From Aplysia californica (Eukaryota > Mollusca > Gastropoda > Aplysiida > Aplysiidae), in contig NW_004797534.1 of the NCBI RefSeq assembly GCF_000002075.1, positions 394,908 to 458,907 on the forward strand: a stretch of DNA of 64,000 nucleotides. Direction: 5' to 3'. The notes beneath the pieces are model-generated. The model was not told where the DNA came from. It was given only the letters and a program-made list of their open reading frames with translations, and searched no databases. The translations under genes were made by a program, and so were the position numbers. This document shows, one piece after another, positions 26,401-36,519 of the stretch; positions within the stretch are counted from its first letter, which is position 1; every line of letters starts with the position of its first letter.

Positions 26401-27977
26401 TTGCATACCGGTATCACACATTCACACACTGTACATTACCATTGACCTTTTTCAGAGACACATGGCCATCACATGCCAACCGATCAGAGGTTATTTTTAA
26501 CTCCCACACTTTTGTTGTTCATGTACGCAAGAAGTATGTCTTAACATGTGTCTGGGTCGAGAGGTGTCAGATGGATGGCCAGCAAATGTGTGGCCTCATG
26601 CATGCCTGTCTTGGGGGGAATAAGCGTTCTTGTCATGTAAAAATATCAGCAGGGATGTAAACACATCACAGTTCATATTTTTTTTCCCTCTAGATTTGCT
26701 CAGTGGTGATAAGCTTGACTTTGCTCTTTGTAATGAGTTACACTCAGGTCTGTGGAGCCACATACTGCCATACAGTAGGCCCAGCCATCAAGGCCCTATA
26801 CTGAACTACAGTAGGCCCAGCCATCAAGGCCTTATACTGAACTACAGTAGGCCTAGCCATCAAGGCCCTATACTGAACTAAAACCTGAAAACTTGTCTGT
26901 TGGCATAAGGGGCAGGGCATGCAGGATTTAAAAGTTTCCAAGCAAATAAGTTGAGAATTAAATATATTATAATATTACAATTATAAACATTTCACTTGCA
27001 CTCTCATTAGACTTTATGAACTTTATACCTACATGTATTTTTTTTTAAACAACAACAACAAAATATTTTACTTTTCAGTAAATATGAAGAAGGTTTTGAA
27101 ACAAAAACAAAAATTTTTGTTCTTCTTGAAGCAAGATTGAGAGATTTTAACCTCTCTTTTGTAGGGAATTCGACCTGCAGCAGGTTACCCTAGCCAGCCG
27201 GACCACACAGAAAAGCGCGCAATGTGGGAACTTATGCACCCTGAGGAGGTGGGCATCACACTGACAGACTCCCTGGCCATGAGCCCAGCGTCATCTGTCT
27301 CAGGCATTTATCTGGCCAACCCTCAGTGTACATACTTTGCCACTGACAAACTTGGGAAAGATCAGGTAAGGGCTGGCCAAATGCTGGTCAAGTTTTATTC
27401 AGGATTCTGGTTCTCTTTTTCCCCCCATTGTCCTGGTAGCAGCTCGGGTGTGATTACGTTAATTGTGTTGTCAGCAGTGAAATAGTGTCATCTCATGGTA
27501 ACTAAAAAAGATGTTTTGTGTTTGGTAGAAGCTTATGACCAACCTTGGATTGTGTAGTCTATCCTGGCTTATTAAAAAAAATAAATTAAGAACACATATG
27601 GTTTGGAATACCTAGTAACAGCACCATAGCTGGAGTGGACTGGAATTATCCCTCTTCTTTTTTTCTTTTGTTGGTTTTCCTTTCAATAATAAAGGATACC
27701 TTGCTATTTTTAAAAGATAAAAATGTCATACCTGCAGCAAATGTTGTAGTTGTAGTTTTCACCTTACTTCTGTGGTTGAAAAGAGTAATTACTATTACTT
27801 GCATGTACAATGAATCGATCGATCTTAAAATATTTATAATATTTATTAAATGAATTTCATATGTATTATTCTTTTTTTCTGTTCCCACAGGTGACTGACT
27901 ATTCAAAGAGGAAGAATATGGATCTGAAGACTATGGAGAAATGGTTGAATTCCACCCTTGCCTATGAGACTGACTAA
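1926..27977 (+). CDS. MTR: Methionine synthase, cobalamin-dependent (29 visible exons)
   Basis: The enzyme transfers a methyl group from 5-methyltetrahydrofolate via cobalamin to homocysteine in the cytosol, giving methionine and tetrahydrofolate. The exons join with matching phases at GT-AG introns and encode about 1,190 residues; the human protein has about 1,265. Module order is the family's: homocysteine (exons 1-9), folate (10-17), cobalamin (18-22) and activation (23-29, ending LAYETD and TAA at 27975-27977). The first visible exon is taken from the acceptor at 1924-1925. Upstream in-frame ATGs at 1901 and 1910 are alternatives if no earlier exon exists. The N-terminal ten to fifteen residues are unassigned. 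About 50 residues of the helical cap are absent, and the gap at 17266-17814 lies exactly where they should be. No internal stop is seen, so the gene looks functional. AATAAA at 28899-28904 is a possible polyadenylation signal. Confidence 0.97.
3700..4011 (-). mobile_element. LINE 3' fragment (post-RNase H region), degraded
   Basis: On the minus strand inside MTR intron 2, a frame reads [20 protein letters not shown], followed by a C-x-x-C-like segment and [11 protein letters not shown]. This is the cysteine/histidine region found after the RNase H domain in I-like LINEs. A shift into a neighbouring frame follows. It lacks reverse transcriptase and endonuclease parts, so it is a short, old, antisense fragment. 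Confidence 0.55.
4262..4455 (+). repeat. Family B repeat, copy A (MTR intron 2)
   Basis: The copy begins with a CTCTGGTGTGGTTTGCTCC segment shared with the copies at 7003, 7225 and 33285. It then has a pyrimidine-rich body (CTTTCCTATCAAAC, CCTTATCT) and GTTACTCGCTTGTAACACC. It ends in a hairpin with arms at 4393-4398 (GCGCTC) and 4419-4424 (GAGCGC), then GTAAAAC and an A-rich tail. Copies occur on both strands across the window, so it is a dispersed repeat. It contains no open frame. Confidence 0.75.
7003..7178 (+). repeat. Family B repeat, copy B (MTR intron 6)
   Basis: Body and order are the same as copy A. The 3' hairpin arms are GCACTT at 7127-7132 and AAGTGC at 7153-7158. It starts about 28 bp after the end of MTR exon 6, and a second copy follows within 50 bp in the same orientation. 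Confidence 0.75.
7225..7395 (+). repeat. Family B repeat, copy C (MTR intron 6)
   Basis: This tandem neighbour of copy B has a different hairpin stem: CGGCACTT at 7340-7347 pairs with AAGTGCCG at 7368-7375, eight perfect pairs. The differing stem sequences argue for two separate insertions or an old duplication rather than a fresh tandem copy. Confidence 0.75.
7846..9998 (-). mobile_element. L2-like LINE, 5'-truncated, reverse transcriptase open
   Basis: The LINE is antisense in MTR intron 7. An uninterrupted frame runs on the minus strand from about 9998 to the stop at 8125, roughly 620 residues. It carries [31 protein letters not shown] (catalytic aspartate), [14 protein letters not shown] and [10 protein letters not shown] (the YADD core). 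The C-terminal block includes [20 protein letters not shown] and [10 protein letters not shown]. This set is typical of the CR1/L2/Rex1 group. The endonuclease part is absent and a stop lies just upstream, so the copy is 5'-truncated. The 3' untranslated part contains a (GT)n run and ends in a small hairpin (AGCGCAT/ATGCGCT) and (ATT)n, as in L2 elements. The long intact frame suggests a fairly recent insertion. Confidence 0.85.
7991..8063. repeat. (CA)n microsatellite inside the LINE 3' UTR
   Basis: About 70 bases of nearly pure CA dinucleotides, with one interruption (CATA). It lies between the LINE stop codon and the LINE 3' tail. Confidence 0.95.
11667..17219 (+). CDS. MTR: MTR exons 10-17: folate (pterin)-binding module
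   Basis: Exons are 11667-11779, 12151-12291, 12801-12986, 13638-13817, 14528-14644, 15982-16122, 16541-16630 and 17121-17219. This second barrel binds 5-methyltetrahydrofolate. Hallmarks read directly from the exons are [68 protein letters not shown] and [15 protein letters not shown]. The last exon runs from [13 protein letters not shown] to IEGPLMA, the start of the linker to the cobalamin module, and ends in phase 0 just before the N gap. Confidence 0.95.
13998..14321. mobile_element. Decayed TTAA-type MITE (MTR intron 13)
   Basis: The left end CTCATTCAGTG and the right end CAGTGAATGAG form an inverted pair with one mismatch. They are flanked by CTAA and TCAA, which look like decayed TTAA target sites. 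There is no open frame. It resembles the other TTAA-bounded elements in this window (piggyBac-type target duplication). The family call is an inference from the ends only. Confidence 0.45.
14958..15303 (+). mobile_element. tRNA-derived SINE with L2-like tail, full length
   Basis: The head carries a polymerase III A box (TGGCCTAGTGG at 14967) and B box-like GGTTCGAGCC. Its anticodon-loop-like CTCGTAA suggests a tRNA-Thr(CGT)-like ancestor. The body contains TTGGGAAAGACACTTTAC and AGACAGTGAAAGATC. The 3' end reads GTAAAGCGCATAGAGC, then ATGCGCTATACAAATG and (ATT)n. The same tail closes the L2-like LINE at 7846-9998. It lies in MTR intron 14. Three relatives are at 31748, 43231 and 58410. Confidence 0.85.
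17266..17814. other. Assembly gap holding missing MTR cap exon(s)
   Basis: There are 549 N bases. The visible MTR protein jumps from GPLMA (exon ending 17219) to [10 protein letters not shown] (exon starting 18220). In the human enzyme about 50 residues lie between these points. They form the helical cap over the cobalamin and include the FLPQV stretch. Both flanking exons are in phase 0, so the missing coding sequence should be a multiple of three, roughly 150 nt. The gap ends in a (CA)n microsatellite, a likely cause of the assembly break. Confidence 0.85.
17815..17884. repeat. (CA)n microsatellite at the gap edge
   Basis: A CA-repeat run with a few CG and CT interruptions, directly next to the N block. 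The true array may extend into the gap. Confidence 0.95.
18220..22237 (+). CDS. MTR: MTR exons 18-22: cobalamin-binding module
   Basis: Exons are 18220-18323, 19154-19221, 19403-19523, 19969-20050 and 22139-22237. The first contains [14 protein letters not shown], the D-x-H-x-x-G motif whose histidine ligates cobalt in place of dimethylbenzimidazole. Further Rossmann-fold signatures are [21 protein letters not shown] and [16 protein letters not shown]. The module ends in an acidic linker ([17 protein letters not shown]). The N-terminal cap of this module is lost in the gap upstream. The intron before the last exon contains an I-like LINE fragment and a 30-bp minisatellite that runs up to the acceptor. 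Confidence 0.95.
20215..21750 (+). mobile_element. I-like LINE 3' half with RNase H (MTR intron 21)
   Basis: The element is in sense orientation with MTR. A frame from 20226 starts in the reverse transcriptase thumb ([29 protein letters not shown]). It enters RNase H with [10 protein letters not shown], the glutamate in [11 protein letters not shown] and VIFTDS. Near 21095 the frame shifts once. The second frame continues through [20 protein letters not shown] (RNase H histidine and last aspartate) to a C-x-x-C...H...C motif ([18 protein letters not shown]) and stops at 21730. The tail is AAC-rich. The 5' part, including endonuclease and most of the reverse transcriptase, is missing. One frameshift in about 1.5 kb means it is not very old. 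Confidence 0.85.
21959..22138 (+). repeat. 30-bp minisatellite abutting an MTR splice acceptor
   Basis: The unit is a 30-bp sequence containing TTCTTATAAAACCCATTGTG. Four near-identical copies (from 21961) are followed by degenerate ones. The last units merge into TTGTTCTGTGTTTCAG, the pyrimidine tract and AG used by the exon at 22139. The splice acceptor of a conserved exon is therefore at least partly made of repeat sequence. Confidence 0.85.
22461..27977 (+). CDS. MTR: MTR exons 23-29: AdoMet-binding reactivation module
   Basis: Exons are 22461-22536, 23057-23212, 24143-24324, 24953-25089, 25900-26068, 27165-27365 and 27891-27977. This C-terminal module binds S-adenosylmethionine. With methionine synthase reductase it remethylates oxidised cobalamin. 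Signatures are [52 protein letters not shown] (the AdoMet-binding R-x-x-x-GYP region) and [13 protein letters not shown]. The protein ends [15 protein letters not shown], like the human C-terminus. No residue loss is seen in this module. Confidence 0.95.
22641..22976 (+). repeat. 34-bp minisatellite (MTR intron 23)
   Basis: About ten head-to-tail units with the core TTACCACACGAGGGATAGAG. The middle copies are almost identical and the outer ones diverge. It fills most of the intron between the exons ending 22536 and starting 23057. Confidence 0.9.
23381..23476. repeat. (CT)n microsatellite (MTR intron 24)
   Basis: A polypyrimidine CT run with occasional CCT and TTT interruptions. A second simple repeat, (CA)n at about 23648-23688, lies in the same intron. 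Confidence 0.95.
23789..23866. mobile_element. 78-bp TTAA-bounded palindromic MITE (MTR intron 24)
   Basis: The element begins TTAACACTATCC and ends GGCAAGGTGTTAA. The outermost TTAACAC and GTGTTAA are inverted repeats, and TTAA at both ends matches a piggyBac-type target duplication. It has no coding content. Confidence 0.5.
26772..26879 (+). repeat. 36-bp tandem repeat, three units (MTR intron 27)
   Basis: Three units of 36 bp start at 26772, 26808 and 26844. Each contains ACAGTAGGCCCAGCCATCAA with one or two substitutions between units. The sequence lies between the exons ending 26068 and starting 27165. Confidence 0.9.
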
Positions 27978-30900
27978 TTGTTTTGATACTTGTTTAAAAT
28001 TAGTATTTTTCTGTCTGAAAGTGATACCAACATACCTCAGGAATTTTTAAATAATGTTGTGAGATGCATTATTTCATATTTTTATGTGTTTCACATATAT
28101 CACGGGGATTTTTTTCATTGGTAAAAAAAATTTTCTCCGAAAATGTGATCTAAATAACATGGCTAAAAAGTAATATATTTTTCACTTCAGCACCAAAGTT
28201 CAAAAAGATTCCATATGTATAAACTGTGCCATAGTCAGTTGACCAAGTACACCAACACTCTCAGTCCATATTGGGAGTCCAGAAAAGTCAAGAGTCAAGT
28301 TTGATCTTCATGTGTATGCCCTTGGCTCACTGTATATTTTCTTGTTGACGAGTACTTGACTTCTTTTGATGAGAAAATCTGGAAATGAGTTTTATGAATA
28401 TTTCCCCCTTGTTGTCTGTAATTTATGAAGATGTCAGAGGTTTCAAGTGCCACTCTGCTTCTGAGGTTTTTTCATACTATCTGGACCAACTGCCTGTCGG
28501 AGGGATACAGAAAGAGTTTATCGAAGTTCTTGGTTGCATGTAGACGCATTTCACAGTGTACAGTATAACATGGATAGCTCGAATTCGTCGGGACCGGGCT
28601 CGGTAGTTTGAAGGATTCATAGTTAGTTTGAGCGATATCTTACAAAGATAGAGAAGCAGAAAAAAATGGAATTCAGGCACAGTTCGACGAAGGTGGGATT
28701 TTGAGTCTTCTGTGTTTGATCTATATCCGTGTTAAATTGTTGTTTTTTTTTAGCTTTTTGTGAATGGTGAAAACAGCAGTGCTGTATTATGAAGAGAGTC
28801 AAGGAGTGAAAGGAAACTTTTTCTATGGAAGTGAAACTTTTAAACATGATGAACAGTTACAGTTATTGCTGGGCATTTGTTTTTTACCTGTGAGTGTTAA
28901 TAAAGACTTCTTGTTTGGAGGGAGCCTTAAGTGTGAGAAAGAGTTGTCACATTGTATTGAATTGGAAGGGGGGGGGGAGGTTGGGGTCATGTTAAAGACA
29001 TGTTTTGATTTGTTGATTTTTAATGCTGGAACAGAAGTTTACTTACTTCTGTGCTTTGTACTTATTTGCCATGTTAATTTTACTACCATTTTGTTTTTAT
29101 TAAAGCTCCAGGCTTGTCAAAGTGGGGGTGGGAAAAGGGAAGGCTTTTTTTTTTTTCAGTATGCCTCTATAATAAATATCCAAATAGATCAGAGTTTGGG
29201 CCTGAACACTTCTGTACAATGTTAAAAATTGTCTTTAAAGGACATTACATTAAAATCTTGAAATGTGCAATCAACAGAACTGTATGGCTTTTCTCTCTTT
29301 CATTCTGTTTGGTTGACAAGGAGAGTAATGTATGATTTGCCAGGGAAAGGAATCAGTGACTGCATCCATTCGCCACAAACTTATGAGGTGTATTTGGGAA
29401 TTAAATTGTATAACACCTCATGAGCTTCCCTCAACAGTCATTTTTATATTTCGATGTGGAGAGAAATGGCTGCTCCTACACCATTACAGCCTTTTTTTAA
29501 TAAACCCACTTAATTATGGAATCTCTCATACTTCGACCCTGAGTAAAGGAAAGCCTCGGTTCCCTTTTTTTTCTTCAAATAATAATTCCCTAATACATGT
29601 ATTATTAAAATAGACTGTTTTTCTGAAGGTAGTTGCAGAAGACATAGCATGAATATTGTTTCATAAAGTTTCTATCACATGCATCTGAATTTTTTTAACT
29701 TTTTATTTTTAAATATTCAGAAAAAGCATACAGGAAGAAAGTCTAGATCTAGTATAGTTGTCGTTTTTTTCATAAGCAGACCTTCTTGTTAATTTCATAT
29801 GATATGAAACTGGACAATTAAGAAGTATTATTTGTTTTTAAATATTTTGTAGCACATCGTCTTTATTTCTACATATTTTCGCGTGAAATTTTTTTGTACA
29901 CAATGACTGTTATACAGTTATTATTACTATGTCCCTCTTAGTGCAAACATTTGCATTTGATCCGTTTACATCTTGTGCATGTATTTTGTCAGTGCGTCAC
30001 CAATTTGGCTTGTAGTATATTCGTCCGATGAGTAAATAATGATATTTTCAACCATCGCGTGAAGTCATGTTCATCGACTTCCTTTACATTGTTTGCAGGT
30101 AAACATAATGTATGCTGGCAATGTAGCCTCTGCAAATTCTAACAGGAAAGGTTTCCAGTGCTTCCTGCTGGAGAACTGTCAAGAGGAAAAATGCTTTGTT
30201 CAAAGGAGTTCTCCTTTAACAGGTGTGTGTGTGCTTATGCATACATTACCATGCGGATGTCATAAACTTTTTGTGTGTGAACATAACGTATGTTCAGTAA
30301 GGCTTTCATTCATGTATATTCAATGTGAGGTCTACTTTTTTTTTTTTTTTTGTGAAGATGCAAGCAGGCTCATATTTTCATTTGAATTTATTTTTTTTTG
30401 TGCGTTGTCACTTTGTTCATTCCGAAGTGCCCACGGTAGCTAACATGATTTGGAAAAACATTTGGAATCTCTGTGTTTGTGAACCTTGATTTTTAACTTC
30501 TTTATCATAATGAATAAGCTTTTATTAGTGTTTGTTTGGTTTTGCTGCTGGGAAAATTGTGGCTGTGCATGAGAATTAAAATATTCAGTTCTTGGCATTG
30601 TAAATGATCAGCACTCTGCATTGCTTGAGGAAAAATAATTTATAACTTGTTTTTGAGGTGTCAGTATGTATATAAATATGTCAAAAGCCATGTGTATGCA
30701 CCAGTAAAAAAGGTGGTAGCGGTAGTTTCAAAAGGGGGATGGGTAGTGTATGGGAGGAGAAAAGCTTGATTTTGAAGTAGAACTTGGGGGGGGGGGGGGG
30801 TGTCTGCACCAAATTATGTATTATTTACTGTTTCTGGTTTGTGGAAGTTTTTATGCAGTCTGACCTGATTCACTGAGTAATTTAGGTTGAAAATATTCCC

Positions 30901-31747
30901 CCCTCTCTCCAACTGTAAAATCAACCCCCCTCCACACCCCACGCCCCGAAAAACGACCACTACCATTTCAAAATCAAGCCTCCCTGTGTTTATCTGACTA
31001 AATGTGCATTACTTTTTGCAACTGGTTTCAAACATGTCTCTTACAGTGAAAACTATGCTGTTTTGCTGTTCCACCATCAATTTTTCCTTTCTTCAATTTT
31101 TTTATTTGATTGTCTTAAATTTATGTAGGCCTATAAGGTCGCTCTTTGACTGCCAGTCTCTCTCTCTCTCTCTCTACATGATGTATATATATCTCTCTTC
31201 TTTTAAAAAAAATAATCTACAGCACAAGTGTTAGTATGCAATCATGTATTTATTTTGCTTGAATGAGGCTACTTCTCACATTCGTCATCTTGAATCTTTG
31301 TTGTTTGGTCAAACCACAAACGTTAGCATCGACCTTGAGCTTAACACATGATCAGGTACTAGGGCCCACTGCTTGGATCTGGATGACAGACTTAAGCTGA
31401 TCAAAAACGTAATAACAGAGTCTTTTCATTTAGACAATTTGCCATGACATTAAACACTTTCTACCTACGCTTCCGACTGAACGACACATCTAGGAATTAT
31501 TACTTTACGTGCACACATGTATGACTGTATTTTTTCCATCAAAGTTGAGGACTTTTGATAAATACACAAATTTGTTATAAACGTTAATGCTTCATGTGAA
31601 TAAAGATTGTGATTAGCAAATTGAATACCATGTATCTTGTTTTGTTCCTAGTAACATGTCTTTGAATGATTTAGAGATAAAATCCCTTTACTTAAGTGAA
31701 ATTGTGACATTAATATAGTTACTAATAAAGGGCTTTATTCTGGAAAT
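27978..31747. other. MTR 3' flank, no gene recognised
   Basis: The stretch is AT-rich. The first part is presumably the MTR 3' UTR. AATAAA occurs at 28899-28904 and 29499-29504. The open frames here are short, low-complexity and unlike any family I know. A poly-G run near 30787 and a CTCTCTCT run near 31160 are the only other notable structures. Confidence 0.5.
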
Positions 31748-32112
31748 AATTATAATAATAGATAGCATTTGTATAGCGCAATTCCCCGTTCAACAGCAAG
31801 CTCTATGCGCTTCACAATCTATACTATTACCCCAGCAGACCTGAGAGCATTCTGAAACAAACTCAACTTCCTGGGAATCATACAGTGCAAGCAACCGTTT
31901 ATAGGTTCTAAAACACAAACATACTGACAAGGTCTTTCGCTGTCTATGGCCTTGTACCCATTTCCACCCTGGTGAAGTGGTGAAGTGAGGAAAATTCGTG
32001 TAAAGTGCCTTTCCCAAGGACACAACCTCGGGTCCGCGGCTCAAACCCCCGACCCCGCAACCTCACGATTACTGATTACGAGTACGGCAGCCTAACCACT
32101 AGGCCACCAACT
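31748..32112 (-). mobile_element. tRNA-derived SINE with L2-like tail, minus strand
   Basis: This is a reverse-complement copy of the SINE at 14958. On the plus strand it starts with the AT-rich tail and GTATAGCGCA and ends with the head (CCTAACCACTAGGCCACC). The tail hairpin and body motifs are retained. It differs from the 14958 copy at many sites and is closer in its middle to the copy at 58410, so more than one subfamily is present. Confidence 0.85.
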
Positions 32113-32994
32113 TAAGTCCCGTGACATTCTTTAAACTTAGACAGAAATTAATTCAGCTAGTTATCTTTATTATTTTATGTCAGTTAAATTGCCCCGAGAT
32201 CAGACATGAGGGTGGGTGGGAGATGGGAGAAGCAGAGTGCGCACCCTCAGACCACAGAAACCAACAGAATGGAACGAATTTTTCACGCCACTTTCCGTGG
32301 AAAAAGATAGTACAGTGGGAATGTCCTATACCTATTACGTTCTATTTATGTCGATTCCTGTGCCCACACACCACTCAACGGATACCCACAGAAACAGACG
32401 AAGAAAAAATCCGTATCGCATGCGATATATTTTGTTTTTGAATTCTCGTTGTCTCTCGGTTAGGGGAGGTTATTTTTTGTGACAAGTCACGTTCCCAATA
32501 CATATAATTGTACATAACATATATGCACATAAAATGTAATCCTAACAAGACAGAAAAAGAGCACGCGCGTGTGTCTAGCTGTCTGTGTCTATGTGTATGT
32601 GTAGGAAGAGAAGAAGGAGAAAGAGGCAGACACAGGGTAGAGAGAATAAGAGAGAGGGAAAATAAGGGGACTGTGTGTGGGCGCGCGCGCGTGTGTGTGT
32701 TTGTGCACGCGTGTGTGTGTGTGTGTGAAGGATATAAGAGGGTGAAAGAGACAGAGGGCGACAGACGGACAGACACACAGAAAAGAGGGGAGAGAGGGAC
32801 ATCTATATTGTAGGGAAAGGGAGTGCGCGCGCGTGTGTTCTTTGGATTGTCCAGTTTTGTGTCGGCTCTGTTGGATTTACAATCATGAGCAGAAACGACC
32901 AAGAAACTAATTTTTTGCAACGTAAAATGATTGTGCCTGATCTGTGGACCGCCAGCCTTACAAACAGAAACGGACAAACAGATTCTGCCGCAAA
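32113..32994. other. Simple-repeat-rich intergenic stretch
   Basis: No gene seen. From about 32560 to 32830 there are GA-rich, alternating (GC)n and (TG)n runs, including GCGCGCGCGTGTGTGTG near 32682. Alternating purine-pyrimidine runs of this kind can adopt Z-DNA. The long open frames here are by-products of low complexity. Confidence 0.6.
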
Positions 32995-33165
32995 TTTTCC
33001 GTGGGTGGTTTGCTTCTCTTTCCTATCAAACATCTATTGTCCTTATTTGTCCTCCTTTTTGTGTTAGTTACATACTCTTTTCTAACACCTCTAGTCTTCG
33101 GCACTTATATGACCTTATTATATTGCAAGTGCCGTCAGACACTTGCCAAAACTAAAACAAATTTT
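32995..33165 (+). repeat. Family B repeat, copy D
   Basis: The body is as in the copies in MTR introns. The 3' hairpin has eight perfect pairs: CGGCACTT at 33099-33106 with AAGTGCCG at 33127-33134. An A-rich tail follows. Confidence 0.75.
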
Positions 33166-33284
33166 CCGACGCAAAAAGTTCGTGGTCTGTGAGCGGCACC
33201 CGTTGTTCCTACATGTATATAGGTTCTACTTTCCTGTTTGATACTTTTGTCTGTTGCCTGTCAGTGGTCTGAAAAAAAAGGCGT

Positions 33285-33900
33285 TTGTGATTGGTGGGCG
33301 CTCTGGTGTGGTTTGCTCCTGTTTTCCTATCTTATCAAACTTATATTGTCCTTATCTCTCCTCCTTTATTGCGTTTGTTACTGCCCTGGTTAAGGTGTTC
33401 GCCTCTTATTCAAAGGTCCCGGGTACGAATCCGGGTAGCGACCGACAGATTTTCTTCTCTAAAATTGTCTCCTTTCACCTCCTTTCCTGCTCTCTAGCAA
33501 TGTTCTGTCGTCTGCTTTCGTCTAGATTTACATTTTCTGCCCTCACCCCCTAACCGCCTTTGTCCCCTCCTCTGGGCCTGGCTCTTTCTGCAATCTTTCT
33601 ACAGCTACTCCTTGGCTCCTTCTTACGGCTATCTTTCAGCCACACGCCACACCCCTTATCTTCTGGAAGGAAAAATCTACACCTAGCCTTCTCGGTCAAG
33701 GTCGAAAAATCTCGAAGATCCCGTATGCAAGTTGCGCACGTTAAATTCCCTTGGTGGTCTAATATCGATAAGAGTAGGCTTCGGCCGCCACCCGCGGGCA
33801 AAATTCCAAATTTCATACCAACTGAAAAGTAATGTTTAATGTGTCCCGCGCGCTCATATGACCTTATGCAGTTGCGAGCGCGGTAAAGCACTAAACCCCC
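33285..33900 (+). mobile_element. Family B repeat, copy E, with a tRNA-like segment
   Basis: This long version starts with the CTCTGGTGTGGTTTGCTCC segment. It then carries a tRNA-like stretch (GGTTAAGGTGTTCGCC, and the B box-like GGTACGAATCC). Next comes a body shared with 60640-60960 (TCACCTCCTTTCCTGCTCTC). It closes with the hairpin CGCGCTC at 33849-33855 and GAGCGCG at 33876-33882. About 130 bp before the hairpin is absent from the 60640 copy. The structure suggests family B is a polymerase III SINE family with several length variants. It runs up to the second N gap. Confidence 0.65.
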
Positions 33901-33901
33901 C

Positions 33902-34715
33902 NNNNNNNNNNNNNNNNNNNNNNNNNNNNNNNNNNNNNNNNNNNNNNNNNNNNNNNNNNNNNNNNNNNNNNNNNNNNNNNNNNNNNNNNNNNNNNNNNNN
34001 NNNNNNNNNNNNNNNNNNNNNNNNNNNNNNNNNNNNNNNNNNNNNNNNNNNNNNNNNNNNNNNNNNNNNNNNNNNNNNNNNNNNNNNNNNNNNNNNNNNN
34101 NNNNNNNNNNNNNNNNNNNNNNNNNNNNNNNNNNNNNNNNNNNNNNNNNNNNNNNNNNNNNNNNNNNNNNNNNNNNNNNNNNNNNNNNNNNNNNNNNNNN
34201 NNNNNNNNNNNNNNNNNNNNNNNNNNNNNNNNNNNNNNNNNNNNNNNNNNNNNNNNNNNNNNNNNNNNNNNNNNNNNNNNNNNNNNNNNNNNNNNNNNNN
34301 NNNNNNNNNNNNNNNNNNNNNNNNNNNNNNNNNNNNNNNNNNNNNNNNNNNNNNNNNNNNNNNNNNNNNNNNNNNNNNNNNNNNNNNNNNNNNNNNNNNN
34401 NNNNNNNNNNNNNNNNNNNNNNNNNNNNNNNNNNNNNNNNNNNNNNNNNNNNNNNNNNNNNNNNNNNNNNNNNNNNNNNNNNNNNNNNNNNNNNNNNNNN
34501 NNNNNNNNNNNNNNNNNNNNNNNNNNNNNNNNNNNNNNNNNNNNNNNNNNNNNNNNNNNNNNNNNNNNNNNNNNNNNNNNNNNNNNNNNNNNNNNNNNNN
34601 NNNNNNNNNNNNNNNNNNNNNNNNNNNNNNNNNNNNNNNNNNNNNNNNNNNNNNNNNNNNNNNNNNNNNNNNNNNNNNNNNNNNNNNNNNNNNNNNNNNN
34701 NNNNNNNNNNNNNNN
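33902..34715. other. Assembly gap of 814 N
   Basis: Unknown sequence, bounded on the left by the end of family B copy E and on the right by a (TA)n run at 34716-34731. Repeats at both edges probably caused the gap. Confidence 0.99.
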
Positions 34716-36519
34716 TATATATATATATATAGGCCTATATGAAGCTATTCACAACCGATGTAGACTCCCAGGCCTAAATAGTCAATATACATTTTTCTTT
34801 CGCTATACGCATCAATGATCAATGACAGCGATCATGTACAGTGTGGAAAGAATATAACAGGACCGGTAATAACTGGATTTTAAAAAATCTCCGGTTTTTT
34901 GTTCTTTCTCATTACCGTACCTCTATTAGATTGTATTGGCAAATTAGAGCCTAATTAAGCTTATTACAGGGATACAGAGACTCCTTCAAACACCTTTTTT
35001 TAAAATTACCGGTATGCAGTCATGAATTCTTTATCTTCTACAGCCAACACATGGCCTAGATTATTGGTCTGTTTAGCAAATGGCATAAATGGTGAAGAGA
35101 AGGGGAATGGGAGCAGGTTGGCTAGTTACCCAGGATTGAACAAAGAGTCAGTTTACCTCCTTGAGAACGCGCAAGCAACGCATACAGGTGCTGTTTTGGG
35201 GCATAACTTCATAACACAAGCAGATGTTTTGATTTTGTTTTCTTCATGTATCTGAAACTTTAAAAAGCGTGCAATTGCGCAACAGCATGCGTGCTATTGA
35301 ATATGCAAAACTCTTGTTTCTGATTGTGTATGCTGGTTTGAAATGTGTCAAAGTGTTGTCTTTGCTGTACTGCTTATCAGACGTCGGCCATGTATCCGTT
35401 ACGTCCTCAAAGAGTTACATGAAAAAGCCTGACAATAGAATTAGCCCCGCGCGCAGAGCATCGTGTCCCGGCCTGTGGATAACAACGAGCACACGAATAA
35501 AAAATGCTGGATTTGTTCAAGTCCCTTGCATATTTCTGAGATTCTGATTGAACAGGGATCTGTTATAACAGGGTTTTTTCTCTGGTCCCAGGATCCCTGT
35601 ACTACTACTACTAGATCTAGAATCTAGTATACATCATGTACTATTACATGTATTATAGGCAAGCAAGGAGTTTAGAACTACTGCACTGAAAACTCCTTGA
35701 TTATAAGCCTACTACTAGATCTACAATACTGTTGCTGCAACCGCTGCAGATGCTGTTAGAGATGTGGCTGCTATCTTTATTATTTTGCTGTTGTTTTTGC
35801 AGCTGCAGTTGTTAGTGCAAATTACACTGAGTTTGCTGAAGTGAAGCCTTTAGTGTGATAGTGTTGTTGAAAAATGAATAAAATATAAAATTAATAAAGG
35901 CTACAGTCATTAATTAAAATTTGTTATCCCAAAGCCAAAGCATAACATTATTACATTCGCTGGTAATATAGAAAAATCTGGGCATCCAACATCGGTAACA
36001 TTGTAAAACTAGGCTAGAATTCAAATGATGTGAAACGAACTTTTTTTTAGACTATCACAGCCAGCAGTCTATCATCAGAAGCCTTGTGAAGGTGAGAAAG
36101 GAAGCCTGTCAAAACATTGTTATTTAGTAGACTAGATCTACGTCTAGTTATCTTTCAGTGTATAAAGTGAATGTTGTAAATTCCAAGACTCGAGGCAGGC
36201 TCTACTAGTCTAGATCTAGATATATATCTAAATTCTAGATCTAGATCTAGAATCTAGATCTAGATATGTTGTCTTTGATTTTGAATGATACACGGCCAGG
36301 GAAGACGTTAGGGTGGTTAGTGTTGTTGAATTTTTAGATATAATGAGAAGGTGTGCAAATCCCAGTCCTTCTTTTCTTTTTTTTTTTTTCAGTTACAGAA
36401 ACTTCCAACTTCAGCCACTTTTTATTAAAATTTCCGTCCCATTAATTGTTTGAATTACTCAGGATGTTATGTTATGCTTTGCCACTGTCCTTGCCTGGAT
36501 CTGGGAGAAATTTCACATG
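34716..36519. other. Intergenic stretch, no gene recognised
   Basis: AT-rich, with no coding exon I can support. Clusters of CTAGAT/ATCTAG hexamers begin near 35610 and are densest at 36210-36265. Confidence 0.5.

Noticed and set aside
28764-29225. 153-codon plus-strand open frame after MTR as a gene
   Set aside because: It is low-complexity, lies in the probable MTR 3' UTR, shows no domain or splice context and includes poly-G and poly-T translations.
32375-32977. 200-codon minus-strand frame as a gene
   Set aside because: Most of it translates (TG)n, (GC)n and GA-rich simple repeats, so the open frame is a composition effect.
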